From Tubulanus polymorphus (taxonomy: Eukaryota > Nemertea > Palaeonemertea > Tubulaniformes > Tubulanidae), in contig NC_134034.1 of assembly GCF_964204645.1 (NCBI RefSeq), forward strand, positions 5,575,414 to 5,639,413: a DNA stretch of 64,000 bases, read 5' to 3'. Shown here in pieces: positions 22,552 through 36,270 of this stretch (its first letter is position 1; every line of letters starts with the position of its first letter). Both the position numbers and the translations under genes were made by a program. The notes beneath the pieces are model-generated. The model searched no databases. It was not told the origin of the DNA and saw nothing but the letters and a program-made list of their open reading frames with translations.

Positions 22552-25500
22552 TCAAATGTGAACGCTTACATATAATTGTGACCTGCTTAATTGTTCGATT
22601 TCATCTGTAATTGCATTCGTCAATCGAATGGCCTTTTCTGCTTCGTCTCCTCCGATTTTTTCCAGTGCATTTTCTGCCGCGCGGCGAACATTGGAAATTG
22701 GATCGTTACTCCTGAAATATGAATTATTGGAAATCATATCCATGGATGTCTGTGTAATTTAAATGCGAATATAGAATCCACTTTTGGCAGAGCCAACATG
22801 TGATATCTAATTAGCTCAGTTTCAGTAAAGATGAAATGGATACATAATTCCAGTGGCAATTTTTTTTCTCAAAACTAAGCCCGTTAAACTACAAAACCCT
22901 TATACCTGGCTATCGTACATTGCCAAAAACAAATTTTCACATATCAAAACAGGTATCGTAGAAATACTGTCATATTTGTCGCGCAAAGCGCTTCGTAGAC
23001 AAGGGCAGATGATAAAATATGAAACTCGTTACGCTGACTCGGTGTCTTATCTATACCGTATATATTACCATATGTTAATTAATTGTTGCGCAGCCAAAGT
23101 TGTTTTCAAGTGACCGAGTACAAGACAGCATGCCTCTCGTACTATTCGATCATGACTGGTGAGTCCCTTAATGAAATCATCCGCGGCTTCCGTTGATGAG
23201 CTGATTTCCCCAGACCCTTCACCGGCTAAAGTGTTGATAGCTCTAGAGAGTAACGTCGTTTCCATCACCGCATTCTTGGCGGAATCTCCACCTATTCGAT
23301 CTAAAGCTCTACCAGCTGATCGTCGAACACTTGATATAAAGTCGTTTTTCCTAACGAGAGACATTTATGTAAGATATTAATAAAGGGGATTTCAAGGGAT
23401 AAGCTGAAAGGGCCAGGCAAAAACATGGGGTACCATGAAGTTATAACAAAATGATAACGTCATTTTGTGAATTTAAAAACGATGCCAGTTCTTGATTACT
23501 AAACGCAGATTTTAGGGGCCTTTCAATACGTCATGATGAACGCATAGGACAGGACTACCTGCAGCCTCGATATTTGTGTCGCACAAGGAACTTTTCTGGA
23601 AACGCAATTTTCCGTTAACATAGAAATGGCGAAATCGGGAGACTCGAACCAACAAAAGTAAGTACAATATGCAAATCAGGGCACCGCAATATAGAGTACC
23701 CCGGATGTATGATACGAATGCAATGATATGGAAAGTTCCCTCAATAATATAGTAATTACCATACACTTGCTAAACGTGAAATGGCCTGGTCGTAGTTTAG
23801 GTAACCCAAGACTGTACATGCTGCCTGGCGACACAGTCGGTCTTTATCTTCTGTAGCATGCACGAGTGATTCAAGCGTATTAGCGTCAATGTTTCCAACC
23901 AAACCGATGCCGATAGCAGCTGCTGCCCGGGTATTAGCGTCACTACCGGAAAGCAGGTGCCGCAAACCACCTATATTTCCAACATTTTCTAGATAAAAAA
24001 ATTGTGAAGCGTTTAAGTATCTCAAAAATGTTTCTGTGGTAACTTAGGCCACTTAAATATTTATTGAAGAATAGCGAATGAGTTTAAGACATCTCGATTC
24101 ATCCGCTCTTTTTATTTCTAAATTTACGCATCATCCAACGCACGTGTAATGATAATCTACAGATCGATTTATATCATCCTATCATGATATAAGAAGGTAC
24201 GGAAGTTTCCTGGGGACATCGAAAAGTTCAATTTTATAATAGAAAATTTTCAAATATGTTCCTTTCCGATTTTCCACTTTATTTTCCCCAATATTTTCTC
24301 TTTTCCAAATTTGCTTTTTTCGGTTTCGGAATGTTTCTTTTTGCACCACGAAAGATTTGCTTGCCTACACCATTCCTCTTGCATTCCACCACAACATAAC
24401 ACGTATGATTACATTTACTTGATCTTCAATTAATCCCATTTCAATTTGCAGTAATGATATTTTGACATTGGCAGGTAGAGCTTTTTATCGGAAGATCTAC
24501 CTGCCAATGTCAAAAGAGCTAGGCTGTACGTACGGGTACTGGCGCTTACAACAGGCGCAGCATTAATGGTGTGTTTATGCGCGAGTAGATGTAATGATTT
24601 GTTTTAACCGCTAAATCGGCGTTCATTACGCATGCTTTTCAAAAAATGATATCATTTATTATTTATTTAAATATTTTTATCATAATAATTATAATATTCT
24701 TAAGACAAGCGAATTACGTCTGTGGACCTATTTCATTGCGGCGTATCACGCAATCTGAAAAAAAAAAATCTTCCGATCCTGTCACGTGACTTCATGACTG
24801 CAACTTGACGATAGCTTAGATTCTCATTCTTCGAACCAAAAATAGGTTTGTTTTCCTTCGATAATAGAATTTTCTATTCAATGATTGAATTGTTGTCTGT
24901 GTCCCCAGGACGCTACCGTAATAATGGAAGGGACTTGGTAAAAAACAATATTCCGGTTCCTACACAAGAACCTACCTTTCCCGACAAATCTTTCAAGCAC
25001 TTCAAAATCTAGTTCATCGACGGCAGTTTCGATCATGTCCGTTATTTCTATGGCTTTCTTTGCATCCTCATTTCCGATAAGCTTCAATGATAACTGTGCA
25101 CCTTGGCGAACGTTAGATATGACGTCATTTCGCCTGTGAAAACAAGATCACGGTGAAAAATGATTTGGCACAAATTAGTATGTATACGTATAAGCTCTAA
25201 AAAACTTTTTGTAACAAAATTGTCCCGACACACAACGATCATTACTCTCCCACTCATGGATGAAATACATATGTAAAGAATATCCAGTTAAAACAATGTC
25301 CAAAAGATTTTGTGATGGCATGGCAGCAGTAAGTACTATAATGGCAATAAGAATTAAATGACGATAATTCATAATAATAGTCATAATGTAAGTCCCGTAA
25401 AGAATACCCTCGTTTTTCATCAGCCCTTCAATTGACGAGGGAGGCAGGTCTTTTTTTACCTTACTTAAAAAGAGAGAAATTAAAAGCCTCATTCCAAATT

Positions 25501-26352
25501 CCAAAAGTGACGATTGCGACCATTTATGGTTTGAATGGGGAAATTTAAGCGTCAATGACGTTGGATCAGGGTGAGAAGCACTGACTGCGACAGACCTCTG
25601 GTCTAGCCAAGCCTGCGATGGTAGAGACTAACGGTCAACCCTCTAAAAAGAATATTCTTTAAAATCTATTTCTTGAACGGAATACATCTATAAATGATAA
25701 GAAATGTTACTAATTTTGATTTTTTTAGTACCGCCACTGCTGAGAAATAAGTCGGCTACTTTTCCAGGTGCACGTACACAGCAGGTGAAATCGCTGTTCG
25801 CTGTCGTCAACTTAGTCAAACATACACTCCAACGTGCGTTGTACTACTAAAGAGTAATAAGCTTTTAGTTGGGATTCATAAATAGTTAATCATATACGTC
25901 AAACCATGGATGTGGTGACATTTAAGCTGAGATTAAGAACAATGAACTTGGTAGATATTTTTTAACTTCTTATTATGGGATTACGTATTCATGTTCATTC
26001 TGCTTGTGTACGTTATTACTTACCACAATTCTAAAAGTTCCGGTACAGCATCTTCTACTTTCAAATGTCCTAGTGCCAGGGCCGCGGATTCACGGACCAG
26101 ACGATCGCTATCGTGCAAAGCATCGACGAGGACCTCCACGATTGCTTCATTCTTTGGCCGTGCTGCAAGACGCAACGCTGCACGTGCGCGGATATTCGAG
26201 TCAGTGCTTCGCATCTCGATAATACCGAACTCTTCCGAATCTCGACGTGATAAAGAATGGCGTTTCCGAACTAGTACTTCCTCGATACGGTCGCTACATG
26301 GGTGACTTCCTGTAACAGGATCCTTCATAATCGATATAGAAGGATCATTCAT
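22552..26352 (-). CDS. HEAT-repeat (PBS-lyase-like) protein gene
   Basis: Five exons on - join in phase: 26352-26024, 25133-24976, 23988-23760, 23350-23069 and 22711-22552 (TGA). About 390 residues form at least three alpha-solenoid modules with the recurring pattern RxxAxxxLGxL...W...NVRxxAxxAL..IG. Examples are RESAALALGHLKVEDAVPEL, RQAACTVLGYLNYDQ and REACCLVLGHLKTT. Such repeats serve as protein-binding scaffolds; no catalytic motif is seen, and the specific member is not recognised. Exons begin and end at equivalent points (TG|G Trp codon), so the gene grew by exon duplication. The start at 26352 is a choice: an acceptor-like 'tttcaag' at about 26382 would allow further upstream exons. 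Confidence 0.85.
24460..24515. repeat. Perfect 20 bp hairpin in a HEAT-gene intron
   Basis: TTTTGACATTGGCAGGTAGA at 24460-24479 is exactly mirrored at 24496-24515 around a 16-base loop. The introns of this gene otherwise show no recognised element. Confidence 0.85.
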
Positions 26353-26670
26353 ATTAGTAAGAAGGGAGTTCTCTACTTGATCTTGAAAAAAAGAAATGAT
26401 GATAACGTTAAGTATTTGTCAGTGTCAAATTTGACCTGCAGTTTTTTACGCCGTTAAAACTCACTGTTACAACAATGTTTTTATACATTACTAATATGAC
26501 TACCGTACTCTATATGTTTTAATGGCAATGGGGAGCTACGAATATCGATCGGTCACTACGCGGCGCTGAACGCAACTCGGGCTTAAAGATTTAATTGAAT
26601 TGTATTGAATCGGTATTTACGCTGAATTGGAGGTTTTTTCGTTGTAACAAAAGCTCTGTTTTAGTAGAAG

Positions 26671-28348
26671 ATGCCAACTGAGTGTTGTGTACCTATGTGT
26701 AAAAATAGAGGAGGTCATGCTTTCCCGAGATCAGATGAAAAGCGGTTCAAAGCCTGGAAAACCGCTGTGCGACGAGGTGAAAGTTCATGGAATCCTACAA
26801 AGCACTCTGTTGTATGTCCGATGCATTTCGATGATAACGACTATATGGGAATCACAACGTACGGTAAGTCATTTTTTATACATTTTGTTATTTCACTAAC
26901 TATTCAGTTCAGAGCCAAGATGAGGTATTTTGTTGAGAGAAACCAGATTCTGTTCAATGTTATTGTATATTGTATATCTGATTTTAATACTCCTACACTC
27001 TGTAGGCTGCAGATCTTGTTGACTTGTAGTAGTAATACCATATCCTACTGTCTGTTGTTTGATTAAATCAGCTAATTTTGTGATTTTATTTTGAGGGACT
27101 GAAAGACTGCAACGACGAGAAAACTGCTGTCCCACACATTTTTCCATGGACCAAAGAGCCAACACCAAGTATAGTCGATAGGAGGCTGCGGGCCAAAAGG
27201 ATACAAGAGATCGAAAATGTTGCAGAAATAGAAAGTCAGAAACATCAGAAACTGTGTGATAATGCCAACACATCATGTGGCATAGATATGTATGAGGAGA
27301 CCATCGTGGATGAAGATCATAGCTCAGTCCCAGGTACAGGAATAGTTTTGATTTCATTTGTCTTTAGGACGCTCGGTGCTAGTAAAATATATGAATTTCT
27401 TGATTCACAATAGTGATCACATTTGGTTTTTTTTTCAGACTGTCAGTCGGAAAGAGGTGAAATAAAATCAGTTAAAGATGTAGGAACACAATGTAGTAGA
27501 TCGACAGCCAGATTTTCAGTTGAATTCTTCATCAATGATCCAGAGGGAATGCATTATTATACAGGACTAGTGATGTGAAATTCATGCTAGTATTCCTGTC
27601 ACTCGGACCAGAAGCTAATAACCTAGACTATTAGCATGGATTTACACCCCCGTTACCAGTCCTAATTTCGGACTGTCGAGAACATTTGACATATCACTTC
27701 ATCACGTATCGAATATATTTGTCACCCGGATAAATTTTATGTCATGCCAATGGAGTGAGTTTAATTGGTGGCCAGATGAGGATCTTGTTTATTTCTTCTG
27801 TCCCAAAGATTTCAAAGCAAAATATCCAACAACTAGAGTCATCCTTGACGGCACAGAATACCCGATTAAAAAGCCAAAAAATCCTCTCCTCCAGCAGGCA
27901 ACTTTTTCATCATATAAAAACAGAAATACGGCTAAGGTAGTGGTCGGCTCAACACCAAGTGGCTTGATATCATATATTTCTGATGCGTATGGCGGTGCAG
28001 CAAGTGATCGACAAATCATAGAAATAAGTGCAATGCAAGATATGTGCACTTCAGGAGACAGCGTAATGGTTGATAAAGGCTTTAACGTGCAGGACTTATT
28101 TGTAGCGTCAAATGTATCGATAAATATGCCAAAGTTCTTTAAAAACAAAAACCGCTTGAAAAACAATACTGTTTTGTGACAGGAAAATTGCAAGAGTGCA
28201 CATCGAACGACTTATAGGACTAGCCAAAACATACAAAATCCTCACACATCCATTGAATAATCATGAAATACCCCTGGCGACAGAAATTATGAAAGTCTGT
28301 TGCTACCTGTGTAACTTTAGAGAATGTATCGTTTCAAAAAATGCTTAA
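26671..28348 (+). pseudogene. ISL2EU-type THAP-DDE transposase (broken)
   Basis: Exons 26671-26863, 27106-27333 and 27439 onward encode an N-terminal THAP finger (C-x4-C in CCVPMCKNRG, later CPMHF, then the AVPHIF/W motif). A KDVGTQC linker and an HYYTGL block follow. The DDE_Tnp_4 catalytic part has LDGTE (first Asp), YGGAASDRQI (second Asp) and VHIERLIGLAKTY (Glu), and stops at 28346-28348. Breaks are a frameshift after YYTGL near 27575, loss of much of the helix-turn-helix region before 27740, and a frameshift near 28170. THAP plus DDE paired with a YqaJ gene is the ISL2EU arrangement. The transposase faces the YqaJ gene tail to tail. Confidence 0.86.
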
Positions 28349-30103
28349 ATTTTGAAATAAGATTTATTTCTTAATGTTGACATCTTAGAAAGAATAATCA
28401 TAATAGTTTCTGTACAAGAAGTTATTTAAAACTGTATCTTTGTGGAATTCTGAATGAAATTTCATTAAATTTTCTACCATTGCTTTAATGAAATCGAAGT
28501 CAAATCAATATGAATTATTTTAATGTCTTTCAGTGTAAATACCACAAAATCACACTCTGTACGACCTGAACAATATAACTGTCCTTGTATTTGATAAAAA
28601 TAGTCATGGTTTCTTTTAAGTTGCTGGTTTCTGTTAACGTCCAACTCCAAGTGCTGAACAGTTTGTGGGTTGATTTCTTTATCTTTCGCAGAAAAAGGGC
28701 ATTTGACTTCCAAAATTAAAGTATCATTAACAACGCGATCAGGGGAAGCCGCTAAAACAGGGTGATCTTTGCTGACAAATAATCCACACTCATTCGTTAT
28801 AGATCCTGTTCTACTATGATACTTTTCCACAGCAACCTTCTCATATTTTTGGCCATGGAGTACGCATTAGTTTTTAACGTAATGTCCGTTACTAATTCTT
28901 GCCCCAACTTATTGCGCAATTTATTTCTTCTTTCTGTGGCTTTTTTTTTTTTTTTTTTTTTTTTATTTATTTGGCTGGTAAATTTTGTTTGATTTTTCGA
29001 TTGAGTGTCCCTTACAGACCCACCACACCTGCCGGGAGCGAAACAGGGGGTTTGATTTTGAAATCGGAAATCGAAGTACAGATATAGATGTGTGATCGGC
29101 GGTCGAGTAAACAGAATATTTTAAAATCGAAGTACATAATTGGAAATTCGGTTCCGGTTCATCCAAACAATCTTCCATTCAGTCTGAACTGGCAAGCGAC
29201 TGATTGGGATGAATTTTTCTGGCTGCCTAATTTAATACAATGAGATTCTGGAAATAGCTATATTACAAGATCATTTTGTCCATTTTTATATTTTTTTGGT
29301 CGTTTTCTACGTGTAAATAGTCCGATAGTTTAGTGTGGTTTTTTTCCTCGGGTAGATGTTGATGTAGAAGTCCTCTAAGTTGATGATCCCGCGTGTTGAC
29401 TAGATAGGAAGAAAGCACATATCGAAACGCAAATTTTCCAGATGAGAGTATGGCCCTGGGGTATCCGAAGTGTAGTTGTATGACATCGACGGTGCAGCTC
29501 CGATTAGGATGGGTTTCTCCGTCAAGGGGTGCGCAGTTGGTACTTCACATCTGGTGCTGAATTTGCCTAAAAGTATAAGTTTTACACTGGGAGCAGTTAT
29601 GTGTTTCTAATATACAGTGAGTTAGGTCCGTGAATGTATCGCAATCAAACGGACAGTGCTATGCGTATTGATAGACCGTCAGTAAGAAAGCGGCACAGAC
29701 ACGTGAATATTGAATACATGTTTGTACACTTACATATATACAGTCTTGATCGGGTTTTATTTACATTGTCACGATTAGATTTTTGGTAGCTTTTAATGAG
29801 ACTGATGTCAAGAGGCAACTTTCCAGTCACCATTGCGCGTAGATAGACTGAGCTTGCTATCCTAAGGTCACAAACGGAGGCAGCGTTCCAGCTATCGTGG
29901 CAATGAGACTGAGTTTACAGTCAAAACATCAGAAACAGTAAACTAATAAACTAATACGTATGTGATGATATAGAGCAAAAGTGGTCAGACAGTTCTATGC
30001 GTATTGATAGACCGTCATCCCTGTTCGATCTAAATCAGAACATACCTCGAGTGTAAAAGTCGGGATATGTAGGTGTAAGTAATAAAAAAGGCGTTGTGTT
30101 TAA

Positions 30104-33100
30104 TTAATAGACTACGCTAATGGTGTCGATTGTGATTCTGTTTACTGCATTCAGTCCGTTTGCATCCAGGTGTATAAGTACATTGTTAAGAGTCCAAATA
30201 TGAAGGTTTTGTTGAAGCATGATTTCTTGGTTTAGGCGATCTATTAGCGAGTTTTTGAAATAAATTATAGTGTTGATGCGGCCAGAGCCTTGTTCTAAAT
30301 TGTAGTGATTTTTGTACAAAATGGATTGTGCAAGAAACAAAAGGTAGTTCGCGAGTGTGCGTTTGAAGAAATCTCTTTCTATTGTTTTAGTAATTCCTGT
30401 GTAGACGATGTCTTGAGTGATATTTATTGGTGTGTCTAGTATGCGTTGAATGATTGGTTGTATAGATGAATATAATTGCTGTGCTTCTGTGCATGAGAAT
30501 ACTACATGGTCATTCGTTGCCGTGCGTCCACAAATTTTACAATTTGGATCAGTTTTTATTTTCCTAGTTTTGAAGCTGTTGCCAGAGTATTATGCAGTAA
30601 TTTCCAATGAATATCACTAAATCGTCTATCAATATGTTTATTATAAACTTCATTCCAAAATTCCGGCCAGTTCAGATCAGCATTTAACATTTCAGTAATT
30701 TTGGTTTGCCCTATCGGTGTGATTTGATGGAGATTTTTTAATAATAGAATTCGATAAATTTGAGATGATAAAAGTTTTCCTATAGTGCACACTATATTAC
30801 CAAATTGTACATAGATTTTTGGTAATTCATCGGGATCTAAATTTTGGTTAGACAGAATTAGTTTCCAATGTTGCGGTATCGCATTGTATATACATGTGTG
30901 TTTAAATTTATTTGTTAATGGAATTTCGTTAAATGCTTTGTAGTTTCCACGATTATCGAATAGATGTCGTAGATTGATTATACCGTGATGTATGTATTCT
31001 GTGAAATTGGTTTTCTTGTTGAGCTTAATTTTTGGGTTGCCAAAAATAGGTTTTTGCAGAATTTCGGTAATGGTCTCAGTTGTAACTAGATGTTGTTGAA
31101 AAACTGTCCATGATTTTAATAAATGTCTGTAGTAGTCATTTGTAATGACTTTTTTGGGTATTTCATTGTGAATGATGTTTGAAATATTCCAGCCTGGGCC
31201 TAGATATTTTTGCAGATTGTAGTTGATAAGTGGTTTCCAGTGTGTTGGTTTTAGAGCGTGGTTTATTATCGTCTTAATTGCCTGTGTTTGTTGTCTGTAT
31301 TTAATGTTGTGTAAGTCGAGACCTCCGTGTTCGATTTTTTTATGTATTATGTCTTTACTGACAAGGCGTTTTCCATTATCCCATAGGAAATTGATGATGT
31401 TTGGTTCAAAGATTTTGATATATTTATCTGGAATTGGGAAAATCTCGGAAGTGTACCATAATATAGGTAGTATAAAAGAGTTTATGACAACCTTTTTGCC
31501 ATGTAAAGATAATTTAGTTTGGCGCCAAAGATTTATGATATTTTGAATTTTATTTATTTTCGGATTCCAGTTTAAATCATCAGTATTTTCATTGCCGAAA
31601 TGAATTCCATAAACTTTCATTGATTTCTTCCAATTTAAGTCTAAAGGTTTATCGTTTCTAGCTTTCCAAGATCCTATCCACATACACTCAGTTTTATCTT
31701 TATTAATTTTTGCACCTGATGCTCTTTCAAACAGAGTTAAGGCTGTAAGGACTTGATTCAATGATTCTAAGTCGGTTAGACATAATGTAGTGTCATCTGC
31801 AAATTGTTTGATTTTAATTTCTGTGTCATCTGGTAGTTTTACTCCTTTGATATTGTTGTTTTCGCGTATTTTAATTGCTAATGGTTCCGCTGCTATTATG
31901 TAGAGTATTGCGCTCATGGGACATCCCTGTCTTACGCCTCTTTCTAAGGTGAAGGGTTTAGTTAAGAAGCCGTTACTTTTGATTCTGGATTTTGGATTTG
32001 AATAGCAAGTCTTGATGTACCGAATTAGATTTTCTCCAAAACCGAAAGATTCTAAAGTTTTAAACATATATTGCCAGTCAACACGATCAAAAGCTTTCAT
32101 TTGATCGATGGTCACCAAAAATGCTTCTAAATTATCATTATTAACGTAATCAATTAAGTCTCTTATGATATGACCATTGTCTTATATTCGACGTCCCTTT
32201 ACGCTACATGTCTGGTCTGGGTGTATTATGTCTGTTAGACAGTTAATTAATCTGTTAGCGAGAACTTTTGTGAATATTTTGTAATCTGTACATAGTAATG
32301 AGATTGGTCTCCAATTTTTCAAGTCTGTTTTGTCATTTTTCTTATGAATTAATGAAATAATACCAGTTTGCATTGATTTAGAAAGTCTATTTTCTTGTAT
32401 ACACGCATGTACTAATTGTAGAAAGTCATTTTGGAGAGTATGCCAAAATATTCTATAAAATTCAATAGGTAGTCCGTCTATACCAGGGGATTTATTATTT
32501 TGGAAAGATTTGACTGAATTTGTTAATTCATTGATATCTATTACGGAGTCATGCTGGAGTTTCTTTTGATTAGAAATTTTAGGTAGATTACTCAGGAAAA
32601 GATTTTGGGTTTCTAAATCCGTTTCTTCTTTTCTATATAAGTCTTTATAAAATTTTAGTTGAATTTTTTCAATGTCTTTTTGACCAGTTTTAATTTCACC
32701 CAGATTATTTTTGAGAGTCCTGATGTGATTCTTTTTAGCGCGTTGTTTTTCATAATTTGCAAAGAAGGTACTTGTTTTCTCCCCAAATTCTCTCCACTCA
32801 ATTTTAGATCTTATCATTGCACTTTTTGCTTTTTCAATGTCGAAGTCACGAATACGCTTGGTAAGATATTCAATTTGATTTTGGTTAGTGTTTACTCCTA
32901 AATCAGAAAGTTTTTCGAGAATGAATAATTCAGATTCTAATGATTTCTTAAGATTGTTTTTAATTCTGCGGAGTTCTAATGCAAATTTTATAGATCTTTG
33001 TTTTATTTGAATTTTGCCCTCTTCCCACCATTCAATAATCGATTCATAAAACTGTATGTGATTTTGCCATTGATTCCAAAATTCTGTTATCACAGTGATG

Positions 33101-33921
33101 TAATTAGGGTTTTTAAGTAGTTCTTTGTTGAGATGCCAGTATCCCTTGCCACGTTTGACTTGAGAAGTGTTAATTGTCAATTCGACGATCTTGTGATCGG
33201 AATGAATAGAGTTGATATGTTTCACCTGTTCTATGTCTGGCTGTAAAGTGTCTGATACATAGAATCGATCTATTCTTGTTTTAATGACGTTGTTATTGCG
33301 TTTTGCTACTCGAGAGAAAGCTGGTGTGTCTGGGTTTTTAAGTCTGTAAGCGTCTGCTAATCTGTTTTGTTGACATAAATTAGCTAATTGTTCTGAACCA
33401 CTACGTATTGATGAATTGACGGATGTTGAATCACGATCTATGGGACTTTCTATACAATTAAAGTCTCCGGCTATTATTGTATGCTCATTAGGGTTTATAT
33501 TAAGATAATTACTGATATTGCTTATGAAAATTTTCCTATCACGTTCCTTATTTGGGGCATATATGTTAACGATATTGTAAATTTGGCTGAATAGGGATAT
33601 TTTCAAGGATATCAATCTCCCTTGTCTATCTACAGTCTTATCTAAAATTGTATAGTCTAAAGATTTTCGAATACCAATGGTTACCCCACATTTTCTTTCG
33701 TTTATAATATTAGATATAATTTCAAAATCTTTCCTCAAGGGCTTAAATATTTTTTGAACTTCATAGTCATTCGATATGTGAGTTTCTTGAAGTAAAATGA
33801 TATCATAGTGTTTAAGTCTTTCAAAAATGCCAACAATTCGAGCATTCGAGTAAACTAAGCCGTTGCAATTTAGTGATAGTAATCTAATACGTTCTAACAC
33901 GTCCGCCATTTTATGTCTCAT
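30104..33921 (-). CDS. LINE ORF2, endonuclease-reverse transcriptase (two lesions)
   Basis: The N-terminal APE-type endonuclease has LLSLNCNGLV, QETHI, NIYAPN, AGDFNCIES and HSDHKIVEL. The reverse transcriptase has SLIHKKND, KNWRPISLLC, KGRRI, GVRQGCPMSAILY and the catalytic QFADDTTL. The C-terminus has a CKICGRTATNDHVVFSC knuckle. Only two lesions are seen: an in-frame TAA right after KGRRI (about 32182-32184), where the same frame continues, and a frameshift near 30580 before the knuckle. With so few lesions and a perfect target duplication, the insertion is young. Confidence 0.94.
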
Positions 33922-33957
33922 TTGCCTACATTAGTAAAACGTTATGAATACCTCACC

Positions 33958-34971
33958 TTAAGTAGTTTTTTTGGTCTTTGATTTAGTTCCATTCTTTGTT
34001 TGATTCCTTTTCTGCATTCGGACTGGTGCTGGTGGCCCAGTGCTTGGTTTTGTTGTTTTTGCAGCAACTTCGCACGTATCGTCCGTGTCACTTTCTTCGT
34101 GTTCGTTTTCTGTTGGCTTCTGTATTGGTGAGCTTTCTCCTTCCGAGGGCGGCTTTGATTTTTGTGATTTTTTCGGAGTTTGTACCAGTTCAGTTGGGGA
34201 GGGTGGCCTCTTCCTCGACTCCTCAGTGACAACATCCACTTCTGTCGTCGCTTCATCCTTCTCCTCCGTTGCCTCTGCTGGTGTTGGGTTTCTTCTTTTC
34301 ATCGATTGTAAAGAAACAGCCTGTCGAAAGTGGAGTTGACGGCATCGATCTGGTGTATGGGTTGGGTGGGTACATGTAACATTGCACTCAACCCAGGTAT
34401 GGTTAAATTGTCCGCATATTGAGCAATGTTCGGGCTGTCCGTTATAATAGACCCGTACAAGGAGTAAACCATAACGTTTGGAATCCAGAGTAATGTTTCT
34501 CGGGATTGGCGATGTAATTGCCACCTCCAGTACGCGTTTCTCCCCGTTCTGGAAAGTTGTTTTTCCCATCGTCGGGTGATAGGATCCCGTAAGAATGTTT
34601 CCATATGGCCGGATCATCTTATCTACCGCTTCATGAGGGCAGATCGCCGGAATACCCTCGATTCTGACAATGGTTGGTGTTTCAAGTGCCGATCGGAAAT
34701 TTATCGTTGCTCCTCTGAATGTAATCCTGTGTTTTTTTAGAATTTCGTACTTCTCCGGGGAACCACAGAATACTCCTACGTTATAAGCGTTGAAATCGAT
34801 CACTTTTTCAACGCACTGCCGAGCTGTATCGTCAGTCGCCAGAATTTCACAGTTTTGTGAAGTATCAAGTTTGTTATACTGTACCCTAATCTTAGGGATC
34901 AGTAAGAAATTTTCGAAATCCTGAGCCATCGAATTATCGTATTTAAATGCTTTCACCTGGTGTAAAGCCAT
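33958..34971 (-). CDS. LINE ORF1, nucleic-acid-binding protein
   Basis: A complete 337-codon frame. The N-terminal half looks like an RRM-type fold (TPTIVRIEGIPAICPHEAVD). It is followed by CCHC-like knuckles (HCSICGQFNHTWVEC, then CTHPTHTPDRC) and a basic, Ser/Pro/Thr-rich tail. ORF1 proteins coat LINE RNA. It lies 36 bases upstream of ORF2 with no overlap and has no break. Confidence 0.92.
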   Translation of the reverse strand: MALHQVKAFKYDNSMAQDFENFLLIPKIRVQYNKLDTSQNCEILATDDTARQCVEKVIDFNAYNVGVFCGSPEKYEILKKHRITFRGATINFRSALETPTIVRIEGIPAICPHEAVDKMIRPYGNILTGSYHPTMGKTTFQNGEKRVLEVAITSPIPRNITLDSKRYGLLLVRVYYNGQPEHCSICGQFNHTWVECNVTCTHPTHTPDRCRQLHFRQAVSLQSMKRRNPTPAEATEEKDEATTEVDVVTEESRKRPPSPTELVQTPKKSQKSKPPSEGESSPIQKPTENEHEESDTDDTCEVAAKTTKPSTGPPAPVRMQKRNQTKNGTKSKTKKTT

Positions 34972-36270
34972 ACTGAGTTGAAGACTGGTTCAAAGGTCGA
35001 TTGAAACGAGCGCGCCGAAAGTACGTCTGTACAGTAGGAGTGTCGTGGGGCTTTTTTTTTTTTTTTTTTTTTCTTTCTGTGGCTTTAGCGATCGTTCCAA
35101 ATTCTGTTATCCGCATTTCTCTCTCTCGTTTCCAGGTGACGTTCGAAGTTTGACCTCTGGTATTCAATTCTATTAATTTGATTTCCTCATCTGTAATCGT
35201 AGTCAACTGAAAAAGAACAGCAAATGATAATTACCAGTTTTTGTTAATACCCATGAATTCAAAAGGCTTGAATCATAAACATTTCACCAGCCAGGAACTT
35301 GTCCACAGGGTCTAATTTCAAATAATCATGGTCTAGGTACAACGCATGAGGATTGGCCGGTGGAATAAGATGCATAACTGCCATAGTACCTCCATGGATG
35401 GCATAGTACCTCCATGAATTACATTATTTATAACATGAAATAATGCTGATAGAGTTAATTTTTCAAAATATATTTTTTATACCTGATAATTTATACACAT
35501 GTTCCTAAAATTTGTCGCACATAATTGACGATTTTTGTACATAGATTTCCTTGGATCGAAGTTCATACTCTTCGTAGGTGAAATAGGTTGCAATAGCTGA
35601 TTATGACTAACAAGTTTGACGGGACTTCCTAAATGGGGTTTCGTACGATGAAATGTCTGAAGAGTCTGAATGAAAAATAGAAGAAAATTATGCTTGTCAA
35701 TTAAATGCAACATGTTACCAACAAAGTATGCAAAAAACCTCATATTTACCTGGGTGCATGTCACTTCTGTTATAATTTTCTTTTCCTCTTTAAATTTGTA
35801 TGCAGCATATAGAACTGTTGTCACATGCTTGCAATGAGCGTTCGGGCCCTGACCGGCTCCGCATTCACACTGGACCTCAACAACTACGCCACAATTATCA
35901 ATCACTACATCTACCTTGTACGAAACGGATTTCTTCATTTCAGCCCACATAACTGAAGTCAAATAAACTGATGACGCGCTTTTTGATGAGGATATTCGCA
36001 AAAAGCGAAGTAATCTAAAAAATTATAAGAAATAACCATGTTTCATATAGAAAATTTCCTGACACAATGTTGGCTTACTAATATGTAAGGCTACATTTAG
36101 AAAATGTAAGCAAAGCCTACCTACCTCTGCTCATATAAATCTTAAATTTTCCCATCAAATGCCTTATCATATTGTTTTAAGTATTCATTTATCCTCTCCA
36201 TATTCACTTTTGGCACCATTGCATACATTTCTGAATGTAAATCCTTGTAGGACTTCTGGTCTGGAAGTTC

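Larger units (their letters stand above)
28941..35070 (-). mobile_element. Nearly intact L1/Tx1-like LINE
   Basis: It carries two ORFs on -, a 3' untranslated region of about 1.1 kb and a 24-base poly(A) (T run 28941-28964). It is flanked by the exact 13 bp duplication TTCTTTCTGTGGC (28928-28940 and 35071-35083, + strand). The duplication lies in the YqaJ exon, so the target is known exactly. Unusually, an additional A run of about 20 also precedes the 5' end (T run from 35052). Within the 3' UTR, 'tatgcgtattgatagaccgt' recurs at about 29660 and 29998. Confidence 0.96.

Noticed and set aside
25175-25555. 126-codon - strand ORF as a gene.
   Set aside because: It lies wholly in an intron of the HEAT gene on the same strand, has no recognisable motif and is AT-rich intron-like sequence.
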